NCBI GenBank assembly: GCA_037892935.1
Contig: JAYXKI010000002.1
Location: 496,001 to 560,000, forward strand
Length of the DNA stretch: 64,000 nucleotides
Origin: Phlebopus portentosus
Taxonomy: Eukaryota > Basidiomycota > Agaricomycetes > Boletales > Boletinellaceae
Direction of reading: 5' to 3'
The position numbers and the translations under genes were made by a program. The notes beneath the pieces were generated by a model. That model ran no database searches and was not told where the DNA came from. It worked only from the letters and a program-made list of their open reading frames with translations. This document shows positions 22,804 through 39,141 of this stretch, piece by piece. Positions within the stretch are counted from its first letter, which is position 1. Every line of letters begins with the position of its first letter.

Positions 22804-25800
22804 CTGTTTATGGTTACTGACTGTATTACATAACCTACGGTATAGTTGATAGCCTCGTGGTGGAGTTTACTAAGACGCAAAAAACGCACACGTTCGTTCC
22901 CTCCTGAAACTAAATGAGCGGGAGTAAATCACAATAATATCGACAAGGGTCGGGGTTTTGATTGGCATCATGAGAACCATACATAGGCGTGGCTGACATT
23001 ATCAAATTCGGAGAAGTGCTGGTGCCACTAGTACTAAGTATATTGATATCACGGACCTACATACACACGAGGCGTCGGCGACGCGTGTCGTCATCGCGCA
23101 GCGTACGACGCTTCGGTACGCCTCGGCAATGCCAGTGCGTATAGAATAGAACGTGCGCAGATGAAACAGCGGTCTCGATTTCAAAAGAAAAATTTTCGAA
23201 AGAAAATCTAGAAGAAGCGTCGTGTCGTCGTTAGCGAAGTAAATTAAAATTTCGGAGGTGGTAGGGCGGGGAAGACGTTGTTGATGATTACCGCGCGACT
23301 CCTTTCCATATCTGAGATTGTGACACACGACCGGCTAGCTCCAGAAAAAAGTGTCAAAGCATCCAGATCATCAGCTGCTCTCCTGAGTCGCAGTTAGCGT
23401 TCCGGATATTCTGCAGAGGGGCAAGGTGCGACAGTGCGGCATATGATGTGAGACAGACAGAGATTTCCGAACACTCGCACGCACAATCCATTCGCAGGCC
23501 AAGGACACGCGAAAGCAGGCGAGACGAACGTTTGCTACGGCGATCAAAGTAGGAAGATACGCTTCTGTGGATGTAGAACTTCTCAAGCTTCAGGTGCTGC
23601 AAGCGTTCCGCCCAAATCGCAACAGAAAAGAACACGACAAGACACGCCAGGAACGGCGATCCAATCGAGAGGGGACCCCGGAAACTCCTTGCTTTGTCCC
23701 CTTCCGGTAATGACATCTCGCAGCGTATAGCTCCAAAATAGGCAAGTTGACGTGTCCCTCGTTTTCTAAGCACGAGTTCAACACTTTTGGCGCAGCGTTC
23801 GCATTCGTTTGGCTTCGGGCATTCATTTATCTTCCTCGACGCATTCTTTTACCGCGCTTTTTGCAGTAGGCTTCCGCCAAACAAATGGGTGCGTCTATCT
23901 CCTTCATATCGATATTAGGATCCTCGCAGAACAGGAATCGATTGCTTTGAAAGATAGATGCTGTCCGAGGACGTTGTCCGTTTTGTACGTCCGCTGTGTG
24001 TAGTATACAAGTCCCACTCCTCTTCGCTCTTCGCACTTTGAACCTTTCGCAGTAAAGATGCTGCGCACTGAACCAGCTGGTCAGAGACGAAGCGTCATAT
24101 ACATGATATCATCACAGTTTATGCCATTCAAATGCTCTATGGAGCACCCAAGGCCGCGCTTCGTCCGAGTCGAGAGTTTCTCTCCGATTATTGATGATGA
24201 TATCACTGTTCTCCCAACATAGAATCACCTCAAAACCAGACATCCGCCCTCCGGAGCTAACGTCGATATTCACCTGCATTTGCGCATGTGACCACGGAGC
24301 ACTGCTTTCGCTGTTCTCGATCGAATCCTACTCTACGCACAGCCTTGCAGAGCCTTGCGGGGCTGTGTATTGCTTGAATTGAATTCATTTTAGTCGTCAT
24401 TTCTTCCACAAACCTCCATTCGAACTTACTCCTAGGATGAGACCTTTTTTCTCTTTCACAATGGCATGCTCAAGTTGGATGTCTGTATTCCGCTATGGCT
24501 GGCGCTGGCATTCACAAGGTTACGGCGTTTCTTGGCCAAAGAATTCATAATGCAGGAGCCAGGACATATCCATCTTCCTTCAGGCATAACCTCGTATGCC
24601 CCTTTCTTCAAGGTGGTCCTTGGCAAAGATATCAGATCCTCACCCTAAAGGCGGATAAACCTCCTGCGGAAGAATGCGGCGGTTTGTAACCTACCAGGCG
24701 TTAAACTTATCCCTTTTGCGTCGCAGTTTCTCACAAACCCCACTTCTATTCATGGCCTCAACGTCTCGTGACTGACTGCCTTTCTGTGACCTGTGGTTAT
24801 CGGAAAGCCAAAACATGGTCTAGATGGATATCGGATCGGAACAGATCCTCCAGACGATTCGACCACTAGCATTCCGGATGCGGATAGGCTGCGCACCTGT
24901 TCGTTGTTTTCAAGTTGTACTTACGTACGCCCATTCTACATCTACTTTTCGAAAATGTGATCACTCTTTCTATCTTCTTATCGTCCTCTCGCCATTAACC
25001 CTCTGCCCGGTCATCTACAGGGACCAGCAATAAGACAGAGTCACTTCGGTCCTCCTATCACCATTTGGATTCTCATGATCAGCGCTATGTCCTTGTCGAA
25101 TACAGCGCTTCTGAGCATCGATTAATCCTCGGCCGAGCGTGGCCAAGCCTAATACTTTAATTCCCCTAGTCCGGGGCAGCGATCCGATCGATCGACAGGC
25201 AGCACCTTCCCGCCTATCGTTCGCCGTTTTTCAATCCCGTGGCAGACATGCCTATCTCAGAGGACCGACTTCTATTACTCTTGAAGAATTCACCGCTGCT
25301 CTTCTATCCCGTCTTTCCTCGGTCACGCTACTCGTACCATAGGAAAACCGGCTGTAAAAGGCGAGGACAAGAGCAAATGGCGTGCCCCTTATCTTCTACT
25401 TTTACCCTCGGCCTGTCTTCACCATTGGGCTTCAACGCCCATTAAACGTGCTTTCATCAACGAATCCATGTTCACGCCACCCAAAATGCCGTGCTATGTC
25501 TGATCAGGTGCCTCTGTGCGCCCTGTTGTAGATCAAAGATATGCGGGAAGACTATTATTGAGACTGTTCGACGACGGTTACACGCGGGTGAATGGCCCGA
25601 CCGGCATGGAATTGCATGCTCACCAATAACGAAATTCTTCCCGACCTCGGCCATCTGTTCTTTTCGTGCATCTGTGAAGGAGAATGTGATGGCGCGTTTG
25701 CGGGGTGCTCATTAATTCTTATCATCGAACGACCATGAACCACATGCAGAACGTGACACTCGCCCTTGAAGCTCGAGATTGGAAATTCTCGCACCAAGTG

Positions 25801-26644
25801 TCACCCGCACCTCACTTATGCTGTATCTTGTGAATTCCGAATGGAACCGGCGACTTATTTGGCTGGAACTGAAACACTAGACCTAAATCCCTATAAGCTC
25901 CTCAAGACGTCAAGACTAGTTCAGTTCTTCTCTCCTGTTCTTATGTATTCTCCTCGGCTGATTCCTCATTGGAAGGATTCGAGAAATTTAATTGCTCTGA
26001 AGGTATATGGAATAAAGTTTTGTACGTTCCAAGCGTCCAACTGCTCCAGTAGGAATTGCAGAGATTGCCGAAGTTTACTCTCATCCTCCGAAATTTCTCA
26101 TATCAACGCATTCCCTAACCAAATCACTCGCGCGTTTGTATATGGTCGATAAATTTGTTCTCTCATTCAATACCGAGATAGGACCGAAATAACTCGGCGC
26201 CACCAATCCGAAACGCATTTGCTAATATCATTTGTTGATATGAAAATTGATGATTTATGACAGTCTGCTTTCAGAAACCATCTGCGGTGTAGAAATGCCG
26301 ACTCGAGCTATATATTCGATGATATGCTATACAGGTACTAAAGTAGTATTAATAAATTAAAAGTGATTAGCTGATGTAGGATAGACTTATGCTACAGTGA
26401 GATACAGGGGGAAAAATACATGATGACGTGGTGATATAGTATAGTAATAGACGGAAACAAAGGATGTGGTGAATCAGTACCCATAATAAGTTATAAGTTA
26501 GGCAATAACAAATGGCAGGTCGAGATCCGGATCAAAGCAAGCTGCTGGCCCCGACGTAAAGGTTTAGTAACCTGTAGAAGTTTCTTTAGTCGCAGGCTAC
26601 TCCGAATGTCGTCAGTCGCACCTGAGTACATATTTAGCCCTGGA

Positions 26645-27314
26645 TCAACCTCCCCGACGCTGTGCCGCGATTCTGCGACGAGCTTCCTCAAGCCTGAGGC
26701 GCCAGCTGCGATATACGCCCTCGTTCGGATGAGGTGCGTAGCGGCACGCCTCGAAGACTACGAGCTGCTCGTGGAAGCTCGGATTAAGCCAGATTTGTTC
26801 CCGTGCTTGACGAACGGCTGTAAGTGCATCCGTCGCAGATACGTGCCTGGACCACATAACTGGAAATTGTTAGTGACCTGACTTGATCTCTGCTATGAAT
26901 TCCCAGGTGTGGCAGACGTACGATAAGCGGCTACGACGCAAGCACTCCTTGATAATCCTTGTACGCAATGCACGAGAACTCTAGCACTAGGATTTATCAT
27001 CGCGCCATGAATGAACTGGCATGCATCAGGAAGATGGATGAGCAAATCTTCCGTCGGTTCGTCTTCGACGGGGATCTTATGTATAATGTATCCGGACGAA
27101 GGATGATGAGCAGGAATTGCCTCGTTGCAAACAGACACAATATGTGTTATGCCGCGCTCGTGAAGACCTTGCGGAGAAGAAGCGGTGTTCAAGCTAAAAT
27201 GATAAAGACGCAGGTCAGATAACGAGCGCTCCAGAGGGGGGAACGAATACGAACTAACTTTCCGAGATAGAGTTTGCCCTCGATGACAGCATCCGTGTTG
27301 TTTCTCCAGCCCAT
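26645..27314 (-). CDS. Small dual-specificity protein phosphatase
   Basis: Three exons, 27259-27314, 26922-27193 and 26645-26859, give 180 residues in one frame. The start is MGWRNNTDAVIEGKLYLGNL, then GITHIVSVCNEAIP, the general-acid region KIPVEDEPTEDLLIHL, and the active-site loop VHCVQGLSRSACVVAAYLM with the Cys-x5-Arg signature fully intact. The end has QAREQIWLNPSFHEQL and FEACRY, the usual last helix of DUSP-type phosphatases. There is no kinase-docking domain, so it is an atypical short DUSP of unknown substrate. Both introns are canonical and the frame depends on them. It is the only secure gene in about 11 kb. Confidence 0.92.
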
Positions 27315-28863
27315 TGTAATGGTTGTGTCAATTAGAATAGACGGGAGATTTATGACGATAACTAGACGATATCGCTCCAATTTATGTTGACAAGCGAATG
27401 GCGGTAAGCTGACGACATTGCGAATTGAAACCAGGAATCGCGTCCTTGCCGGTAAGGCAGTTACACCCAGAAACATGAGATGTGACTCATGTGTAGTCAA
27501 AGCAGCCAGAATGCAGGGACCAAACTAGTTTTCACCCTTAATGGCTATGAATTTGAGACTATTTTCAGAGACTACTGCAGAAACGAGCTCTCTGAGCGAA
27601 GAACGGAGAGGGATACAGCTACGGGGGTGTTTGATCCACCCGCTCGACGCGTAGTCCTATGAAAAAACGGCAAGAGGGTCGGGTCAAGCGGACGACAGTT
27701 TCCAGTGTAAATAGAAGCACAATACGCCTTTGTCCGCATCAGATGAAGAGAGTATTTGCCTGATTAGTGTTTGTTCCGTCTGATGGCATCGACCTGGCAG
27801 CATCGCCAACTCGAGGTACGCCTCAGGCGCCTGTTACTGCAGCTTTGGCAGAGCACTTCAGCAGTACCGTATCTCGAGTGTCAGATTAACATAGTGACGA
27901 CAAAGCTATGATTCATGTGTGCGAAGTGGCTGATGCTCTGGTGGGCGCGATGTAGGTTAAATTACGCTGTGGAGTCAGCCTGAGACGTCGACTAAAGCCT
28001 TGTAATCGCATTTGAAAATTATAGCATTTCTGAGTATAATGAGCTGGATAGTGACCGCTTGCAGCATGAAGATCAAAGCTAATGGAGGAACTATCCGAGT
28101 TCTGTTCATCCGACGCCAAAAAGAAGGCTCCTTGCCAGTAACTAAGTCAAAAGTCATACAGTGAGGCTGCAGCTAGCTTCAGCAAGTCAAGCACAAAGCA
28201 CGAAGGCGTGTCAGAGACGGTCTCAGGTTCCCAAAGGAGCATAGCTAGTGATTTACGTTCATGAAGTGAGTGATGGTGTTGTGAGAAGGTCTACACCACA
28301 CTGAGTCCGACTCGGACTAGTTGATCGGTCTCATCACGTGAAGTGTGAGATAAAGATGATATTTGTAATGAGGATCCTATGGCCCTGCGGGCTTCCCAAA
28401 TTGGAGAAAACACAAGAGCTTCGAGTCAGGATGGCAGTTTCATATCCAAGTAACACTATGATTGTCAGAACTAGGAAGCAACGAACAAAGTCTCCGATCT
28501 CCGGTCTGATTGTAACTAAATCCCTATTTCTTACAAGCTAAGTTCCAGTAATCATGTCCCAGCTTTACACCATAGTCATTACTGAGTCAAAAGAGTTCCG
28601 CATTTAGGTCCAGAGGGACTTGATCTTATCAGGACCATGTAATGGGGTTAATAGTAATTTTGACGAGACGATTGCGCGTTGATTCATCAACCTTCCCGAA
28701 ACAAACAACTGGAGCCACAAAGATGGTTTGACTGGATATTATACCGAATGCATGGAAAGTTGAGTTCCGAAAACAGCGGGTTAACTAGAATGACTAATTA
28801 CACGTCAAACTAAGGCCGCCCAAGGCGTTCTTTTTTCTTTCCGTCTATAATACACCTAAATCT
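27315..28863. other. Intergenic region between the phosphatase gene and SDH1
   Basis: About 1.5 kb. A 60-codon frame at 27975-28157 (-) has a hydrophobic stretch but no start context or homology that I recognise. No other feature is supported. Confidence 0.5.
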
Positions 28864-31420
<2,557 letters not shown>

Positions 31421-31693
31421 TGACGGTGACGACAGGGATGAGGTGAGGACAAGTTGGATTTCACTGGGCAACGGAATCGACGTTGTGTGGTCACGTTACT
31501 CGGGACGGAGAGCTCGGAGCAACCGGATTGGCCGACTCGGCAGGCCGATCTCACGCTTCACCAATTGCAGCGCTCTAATTACGCAGGGATGGAGAAAACC
31601 GGAACACATGAAAATGCGTGAATACATAAATCTTCATCAGTATACATACAAATACAAATGCTACGGACACTGAGTCTATATCGGAGTTATCTA

Positions 31694-34507
31694 CTATGGG
31701 AGGGCACCAAGAGGATCGTTGCTCGCCTTCCGCGCCTGGCGGACTGGCATTTGGTTCGTGTAAGAAGGAGGAGCTTCAGATCGCATTGAGACCGGTGATT
31801 GGGACGTCGGGGGTGGTCGAGGTAACGTTGCAGAATTGAGTGTTGGCGTCGAAAAGTTTGATTTGGTATAATTCCATGGAGCCCTGAACGTATTTGACTC
31901 TATTGTCGGGTTTGAAAGAGATTGAGAAGAGCTGCTCCTTTGCCGAGGAAGAGTGGTCGCGTGCGCAACTCGTTTCATAGATACAAGTTCCGGCTGAGGT
32001 TGAACAATAACTGGCGTACGAGGTAAGGATGACAATGGATGAGAAGGAAGGGATTGAGCTGGAGGAGAAGATTTCTGTCGACGATGCTCGAGGGATGGGC
32101 GTGCGGGTACAGCAGGCTCAGGTGGTCTCGGAGGGGGCGAAGATGTTTGCTTGATGTCACCGCCTTGTGAAGTCGGAGGCCATCTACGTCGTTTGTATTC
32201 CTCTTCTCCATAAAGCCTCTCCTCATCAACCTCCGTCGTCGTGCCTTTCAGTAGATCACGTACATAAGCCAGACTTTCGATGGCCTCGCGCTTCCGATTT
32301 CTAATCCGCTTGATCGTCTCTGCGTCTCGTTCCTCACCTTCGTCCTGTAGTAGCGCATCGACTGCCGAACCCACGGCGTCGCCCATTTTCTTCTGCAACG
32401 CGCGTAGATCAGCTATGTCGTGCTCCATCTCAAAGCGCGTGCGGTGCTCCCATGGCGGTCGTTCTTCCGGAGGTCGTTCAGTGACCAGAGGGAATGAACT
32501 ATAGTTGGAGCTCTCTGGCGGCGGCGAGCCAATAAATTGACTAGCTAGCTCAGGAATATTTTTCTGGAAATATCTGTTCAGTCAGAGTGAGGACAAAAAT
32601 CTCCAATCCAAGACTTACGCGAAGCTCAGAAACGGCATTCATCAAGGTCTTATTGATACCCAGACTTTCGCCTTTCTCAAGCAGACCGCGAGCAAGTTCA
32701 GGAAATCCGAGCTGCAGAGATTGAGACTGTTTGACAGAAATATTCTGGCCTTGTGGTGTCCTGCTCGGCCCAGTTGCTTTTCGTACATCCGTACTGGAAC
32801 GCACTCTTGTTGCAGGTCGACGCGTTCGCACGGGCGATGGCTGTGGTTCGGGCACCTCTAAAGGAATGTTCAATAAGTTTCTATTTTCGATCGCTACGGA
32901 CGATCCTGTGGATGGGTTTGGGGACGTGTATAATGCGAAAGCTTGCCGGAGAAGGAGGATGGCGTGGTGCGGACTAGCTGGATCGATATCCATAGGTGGT
33001 GGGTATCTCAGGAGGACGCTAAGCTGGCCACTATAGTCTGCAGGTATTACTGTTTGATATTAATAGTCCGTCGATTTATAATTAGTACGAGTGAGAAACT
33101 CACACTGATTTCTAATGCGTATTAACATGGCTACACATATCCATGGAACAAGCTCGAAGGTACTGTCGCAGGAAAAGATCCCATCCCACAGTATCATAGC
33201 ATCTGGAAGGGAAAACTCCCGTGTCAATAATAACCGCAGCCACCTACTGCAGGGAGGCACAGAACGAATCAGTCAGCAATCCCTTTACATTTGAGTACGT
33301 CACCAACGGACATTCCGTATATCTGCGGTTCGATACCGGCCTTCTGCATTGCTTGCCATAATAAGGGATCAGCCGCCTTCAATAGTTGGGACTGAAGTCT
33401 CTGGCAGGTGAGTACGATAGGTGCAATATATGGCTTCAGTTCCAATCGACCTTCTGGCGGGCCATGGCGATACTGATTTTGTAACGAAGCAGGCATGGGA
33501 GGCGGTGTTGGTTCCCGCCATTCATACCAACAACTCACGTCCTCCATCACTTCACTGAACAGGATCCATGCATCCGCAGCTACCCACGTTCGCGAACAAA
33601 ATTCAACGATCTCTTTGTCTGGGCTCTCAATAGGATCCAATGAATCGTAATCGACAGAATAGTACAGCGGCGCTAAGAGTTCGTGCATGCCCTGTCGATA
33701 TCCAATATCCGAGTGGGTAACGGAATATATGTATAGGATGTTTGTAAGCTGCACTTGTACTTCTGCGTCGCGAAAGTAGTCATGATCGGGAAAGCTAGTC
33801 AACTCAAGACAGATGAATAGACGCGTCTAACGTGGAATCGTTTGCGACTCACGTTCTCTCAACATCTTGACGAATAGTCTTGCGAAGGTCTACCGCAGCA
33901 AACCAATCTTTCCACGGATTCTGCCGTGATGTATCAGCATTCACTTTGTATTAAGGAGTATCAGGACTCACATCTTCGTGCAAGCTGAGCGGATTGTTGC
34001 GTTGTAAGTTCATGCTGGCTTCGTCGGACTGTTGCGGCAACTGCGCAACTCCTGGGACGCTGAAGTTCTCTTCATAGCTGCCATCTGGAGCTCGCATCTT
34101 TTCAAGTAGCAGAGAGGCATATTCCTTTCTTCGTCCTTCCAAAGATTCTAAGAGAGGTTTGGCGGGAGATTGCGAAGCTGGAGGGGTTAAGGGTGTTGTT
34201 GGAATAAGGAATAGCTAAGCAAATGCATTTCAGTCGACCCTTTCGTTATACGCAGTGGCAAGTCATCGAATACCTTCCATGCTAGGCTTCTGCCTGCCAC
34301 TCCCAGTCCATCTTGCTCAGGTGGATCCGATAAGAGACGGCCGCCAAAGGCAGCATCCTTCAGCTTAGAAAGAGGCGCGCCGGAGCGAAAGATGCGTTCA
34401 TACATGGCGCTGGACAAGTCAAAGCAGATCAGTAATGCGATAACCATGAAACATGAGAGCGCGTACGTGATCTTTTGAGGTTCTGGTCTCGCCGAAGTGT
34501 CTGGCAT
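31694..34507 (-). CDS. TBC-domain Rab GTPase-activating protein (TBC1D5-like)
   Basis: Multi-exon minus-strand gene starting MPDTSARPEPQKIT. The TBC domain begins with YERIFRSGAPLSKLKDAAFG and GVAGRSLAWKLFLIP, continues with HEDNPWKDWFAAVDLRKTIR leading to QDVERT (the IxxDxxRT arginine finger), DAEVQVQLTNILYIYSVTH, then GYRQGMHELLAPLYY with the YxQ glutamine finger, and ends at WLRLLLTREFSLPDAMILWD. After it there is a Pro/Ser/Arg linker and a coiled-coil region (DIADLRALQKKMGDAVGSAV) and a disordered Pro-rich tail. The split of the TBC domain by a long insert between the Arg and Gln fingers and the order of motifs resemble TBC1D5, a Rab7 GAP that works with retromer. Both catalytic fingers are present. 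Substrate choice is inferred. Confidence 0.9.
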
Positions 34508-34674
34508 GGTAGATAGCTTAGGAGTGAGCAGCGTACAGTTGATGGCTAGGGCCCTATTGAACCGGACATAGCCGAAGCGTGTCGTCGATACGCGCCGTCA
34601 CCACTAGCCATAAACTTTAGGTCCCGCGTCCAAGCCAAGCCATCATCTTGTGCTTGTGTTCGCGGTTGTCGACA
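34508..34674. promoter_or_regulatory. Shared promoter region of the TBC gene and PAN2
   Basis: The start codons of the two divergent genes are only 167 bp apart, so the core promoters must be packed here. No TATA box is obvious. Confidence 0.5.
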
Positions 34675-37600
34675 ATGTCGATGACCTATCGTCCCATCGC
34701 ACCCATAGCAACGCAAAATGGGCTGTATCCGCAACCCATAACCGCGCTTGCCTTTGATCCGGTCTCGGACACGCTGTGGACTGGTAACAACATTGGAAGC
34801 GTGGTTGCGTACTATGGCACACAGGGAACTCGAGGAGTTCAGTTTCCGGTCGGAGGTGATCTTGCTGTGAAGAAGATAGTTGCTGGGGACAAGTACGTTA
34901 GAGCTCTTGGATCTGCTGGGCGAGGTGTCGGGCAATGGAGCAAGGGAGGAGCGAATAATTGGTATCACGGGTGAGTTGGTTCGTTATTCTACATGAGTCC
35001 CTATTGCTGGACACGGCCTCCAGGTCTTTGCACACGATTACGACCTTTTCAAATTCTATCAGCGCATCCCCGAACATTGCCATTTCAACGGGCGTCCCAG
35101 AGCTGTCATTAATTAATAGTTCGACCGGACAGCTTGTGAGGCAGTGGCCTTCACCATCTCTCCTAACTCACCTCGTCTCCTCGCATACGTTACTTCTTTC
35201 TGGTTCAGCGGATGGTTGCATTCGGACGCATGATATACGAATAGGCTCAAAAGGCGACTTCGGCGAACGGTTTGTTAAGGCGCATACAAAGGGCGTCCAG
35301 GGCCTCGAAGTGAGCGGAAATCTCGTGTTCTCTATCGGCTGGGGTCTTAGGTATGTTCTAATACGTATTTTTCACTCGTAAACTCACGCGATATATAGAC
35401 AAGGTCGTCCTTTTCCAGAACCTCTGGTAAAAGCATACGATCTGCGTAACTTCAAGGCCCTGCCTCCCGTGTCCTTCTCAGAAGGACCGGGTTTCATCAA
35501 TGTTCTACCACGGCGCGCGTCGAGCATTGTCATTACTTCAACAAGAGGCCTGGTCAATATTGTAGACACAACCAATCCTGCTGGGGGCGGTGAATTCTAC
35601 CAGGTGGGGTCATAGTTGCATGTATGCGCTTTGAATACTGGTTGATGTTCACGGATAGCTCGACGTGAATTCGTACATCAGCTCTGCTGCGGTATCCGCC
35701 ACAGGAGTATACCTCGCATTCGGTGATGCAGATGGTAATGTTCAGCTGATGACAGCAGGTGATGAAGAAGGTGCATTACCCTTCAACGGCTTCGAAGGCC
35801 AGCCAGTTGAATGGCCAGACGTCTCTGAACCGGTACTTGATATTGAGTGGACGGATTCAACACCACTGAATTCTATCGGGATGCCATACTACGATTCTCT
35901 TCTGCTTTCTTCTTGGACGTCGAAGTTCTTACCTGCCAATCCATCATACCCACCACCACCAAAGATCCCAACACAAATTTTGAACTCGATGAAAGTAAAT
36001 GAATTTGTTGGGTATGCTACCTTACCGAAGGAGCTGCAGGGTAGGCGCAACATCGTCTCAACGGACTCCAAAAAGGACACGGGGCGATTTCGAAGTGCAC
36101 GACCTCGATCAGGCGAGGTGAGTGTGTACTTCAAAGCTGACCCGTACGATATTAAGTCGTTCCTCAGCTTGAGCCGGAAACTCCTGTCGAAGAGAGTCTT
36201 GAAGAAATTCCACGTGCATATCGCGAAGTCTCCATCCAGTACTCAAAGTTTGGAGTCGAAGATTTCGACTTCGCGTGAGTCGATGCTTTTACATAGATGA
36301 GCGGAGATTACTCATATGACGATAGATTTTACAACAAGACAGAATATAGTGGTCTCGAATCACACATTGTCAACTCCTATACGAATTCACTCGTACAGAC
36401 TTTGCATTACTGTCTACCTTTACGACGACTTGCAGAATCCCACATCCTAACGAGTTGCAATCGCGAACATTGCTTTTTGTGCGAATTAGGGTTTGCTATG
36501 CGCATGCTCAGCGACGCAAGAGGCGTCAACTGTCAAGCTAGCAATTTCTGCAAGACCGTCGGAGTACTTGCTCAAGGTATGTATTCAATTAATGGTGTAC
36601 TTCATCTCTGACGATTCGAATAGCCTATAATCAAATTTCCTACATTGATTATGGCAGACCTGCGCACAACTATAGTGATACCATACAAGGCTTTCATAGG
36701 TTCCTGCTAGATCAACTGAGCTCGGAGGGCAACAATTTCCCGCAAAACCCCCTCATCGTCCCTTCCGAGAATACGACACCTTCAATGATCGCTGCGCCAG
36801 TCACCCAGCTTCTCGGCTTAGACGCCAAGACCAATATTTTTTGCACGAACTGTAAAGGAAGACGGCAGAAGGAAGGCATGACTCATGTTACTGATTTGAT
36901 GTTTCCAAAGTCCGTAAGTACCTTGAAAGTGTTCAATAATTTACGATACTTAATGCTTCGAAACGAGGGCCCCACTGGTCAACAAGCTACATTGGATTTC
37001 GCGATCATCGTCCGGGAATCGCTCTTACGCGGAAACGTATACAAGGCTACTTGTCCGCTATGCAAGCAATTCTCGACGAACGAGAGTCGTAAATCCATAT
37101 CGACGGAAGACCTTCCTCCGATACTTGCGCTCAATACGTCGATATATGAATCGGGCATTCCGTCACATCGGCTGTGGATCGATAGTCGGCACAGGCAAGG
37201 AACGTTCGTGCAACCGTTCATTGAGATCCGTGGACAGGTCGAAGGAGTCGATGATCCTGAGGTCGTGCAATATGAGCTTCGCGTGAGTTTGAGATCTGAT
37301 AGATTCGTGCTGCAGCTCACTAGTTATAGTCCATGATTGTTGAGGTCGTCCCACAAGGCAAGAAATACGGGCATCTTGTTTCCGTCGTCAAGAGTCTGTG
37401 GACCACAGTGTTTCGAGCTGAACTTATACTGATTAACCTCCTAGTCCCTGAATCCGACCGACATAATTTGACGGAGCCATGGGTCGTCTTCAATGACTTC
37501 GTCGTGACGAATGTCTCAGAGCGAGATGCGCTAGGATTCCCAGACGCCTGGAAGGTATGGTCTGTCCTCACATTAATGCTGAGCGAAATAAACAACGCAA

Positions 37601-38950
37601 TTGCTTATAGGTTCCAGCTATCTTATACTACGAACGAGTAGATGTTAGGGACAAGCTGAACCTCGATGTCCTACCAAAGGAACTTGACGTGTCCATCTTA
37701 TGTCGGGATATCAATATTGCTATGTAGGAGATGATTAGTAGGTGACACTTACTCCGACCCTGATACTTTCCTTCGTTCGTATAGAAATCGGGATAATGCA
37801 TCGATCAAGCATGAATTGTTAGACATGGACGAGCTGCCTAAGCCAGGGACTATGGTCGCGATTGACGCTGAATTCGTCTCAATGCAGCAGGTCTGTATGA
37901 ATTTTTCGCTTATTTCTCGGTCTGATCGGTCGGACAACATCTCTTTTAGGAGGAATCAGAGTACAAGTCAGACGGGACCAAGAAGGTTCTTCGACCAGCC
38001 CGATTGAGTCTTGCGCGAGTTTCTGTACTTCGTGCGACGGATGGGCCGAAGCTTGGCGTGCCATTCATTGACGACCATATTCACACTAGCGAAGCAATTG
38101 TGGATTATCTGACCGAGTATTCTGGTATTAAATGTGCGTCCATGTCAACACTAGGTGGTTTTCTCAACTCATGCGGTAATGATTAAGACGGTGATTTGGA
38201 TCCTCACCTTTCATGGCATACGCTTGTGCCGTTGAAGATGGCGTACAAGAAACTTCGATTATTAGTAGACCTGGGATGCGTCTTCATTGGGCACGGTCTG
38301 AAGAAGGATTTCCGTATTATTAGTGAGCACATGCCTTTCCTAAAGCCACTTTTATTTCCTCAAGATTTCGTTAGATCTATTCGTGCCTGAGGACCGTGTG
38401 CTAGACACGGTTGATATCTACTTCATAGAATCGCGACATCGACGCCTTTCGCTTCGTTTCCTCGCATGGGCGGTGCTCAAAGAGAGTATTCAGTCGGGAG
38501 AACATGACTCGATCGAAGATGCACGCTGTGCCTTACTTCTTTTCCGTGCGTTTCAGGAATATGAGGAGCGGGGAGTTTGGGACGAGAAGCTGGAAGAGCT
38601 TTATAGAGTCGGGAAGGAAAACGTAAGTACAAGTATAATCGTCGGCTCGGTCTCAACATCAACCAATGTGCTTTACAAACTAGAATTGGAAACCTCCTCA
38701 AGCATCTCAACCTGCGACGCCGGTACCCATACAAAATGCTGCTGTTCCGCCTATTGTCCAGACCGTGCCAATGATGCGTAATCCTTTTGGCATGTTCCCC
38801 GGTCATATGATGTTTGGTGGTAGTCCGGGTGAGTTACATGGTGGACAGCGCGGTCATGGTCCACCGAGACATATGCAGTCAGGGTTTGGTCCAAGTCCTC
38901 TAGGAGGTGGTAATCCGTCCCAGCAGAATTGGAGAAGAGGGCATCGATAA
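34675..38950 (+). CDS. PAN2: PAN2, catalytic subunit of the PAN2-PAN3 poly(A) nuclease
   Basis: About a dozen short introns interrupt a protein of more than 1,100 residues. The N-terminus has WD40 blades ([40 protein letters not shown]). A linker to PAN3 follows, then a UCH-like inactive domain starting [20 protein letters not shown] with Cys pairs in [10 protein letters not shown] and [10 protein letters not shown]. The C-terminus is a DEDD exonuclease: [12 protein letters not shown] (Asp, Glu), [14 protein letters not shown] (Asp), [13 protein letters not shown] and [14 protein letters not shown] (His, Asp). All four catalytic acids are present. The last 60 residues are Gly/Met/Pro-rich. 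The enzyme shortens mRNA poly(A) tails in the cytoplasm as the first phase of deadenylation. The start at 34675 ([12 protein letters not shown]) follows from family N-termini; an in-frame upstream Met at 34648 is less likely. The frame near the third catalytic Asp needs an intron ending at about 38371. Confidence 0.96.
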
Positions 38951-39141
38951 ATCATGGATATCTGTACGTCACTATTCTTCTTGCTTTCAATTATGTCGGT
39001 GTATACTGTAGGTCGTAACGTGTATCTATAGAATCCTAGCATTTGTGTGTTCATGTATCTAGTACGTACATATATCAATGAAGAAATCTGGATGTGTCAT
39101 ACAAATCACAATACAATGAGTAAAGTGATTAATACGGATCT

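Larger units (their letters stand above)
17740..26644. other. Gene-poor region of about 8.9 kb
   Basis: Neither strand carries a recognisable protein. Open frames are short, lack family motifs, and those I tried could not be extended by in-phase splicing. The first kilobase is CT-rich on the plus strand and probably holds the 5' leader and promoter of the Ser-rich gene. AT-rich tracts occur at about 21.6-22.7 kb and 26.2-26.5 kb. No tRNA was found by eye. Non-coding RNA genes or decayed mobile elements could be present but I cannot show them beyond the entries listed inside this stretch. Confidence 0.5.

Noticed and set aside
35889..37320. Long minus-strand frames opposite PAN2
   Set aside because: They mirror the coding strand and break at its introns; shadows of the PAN2 exons.
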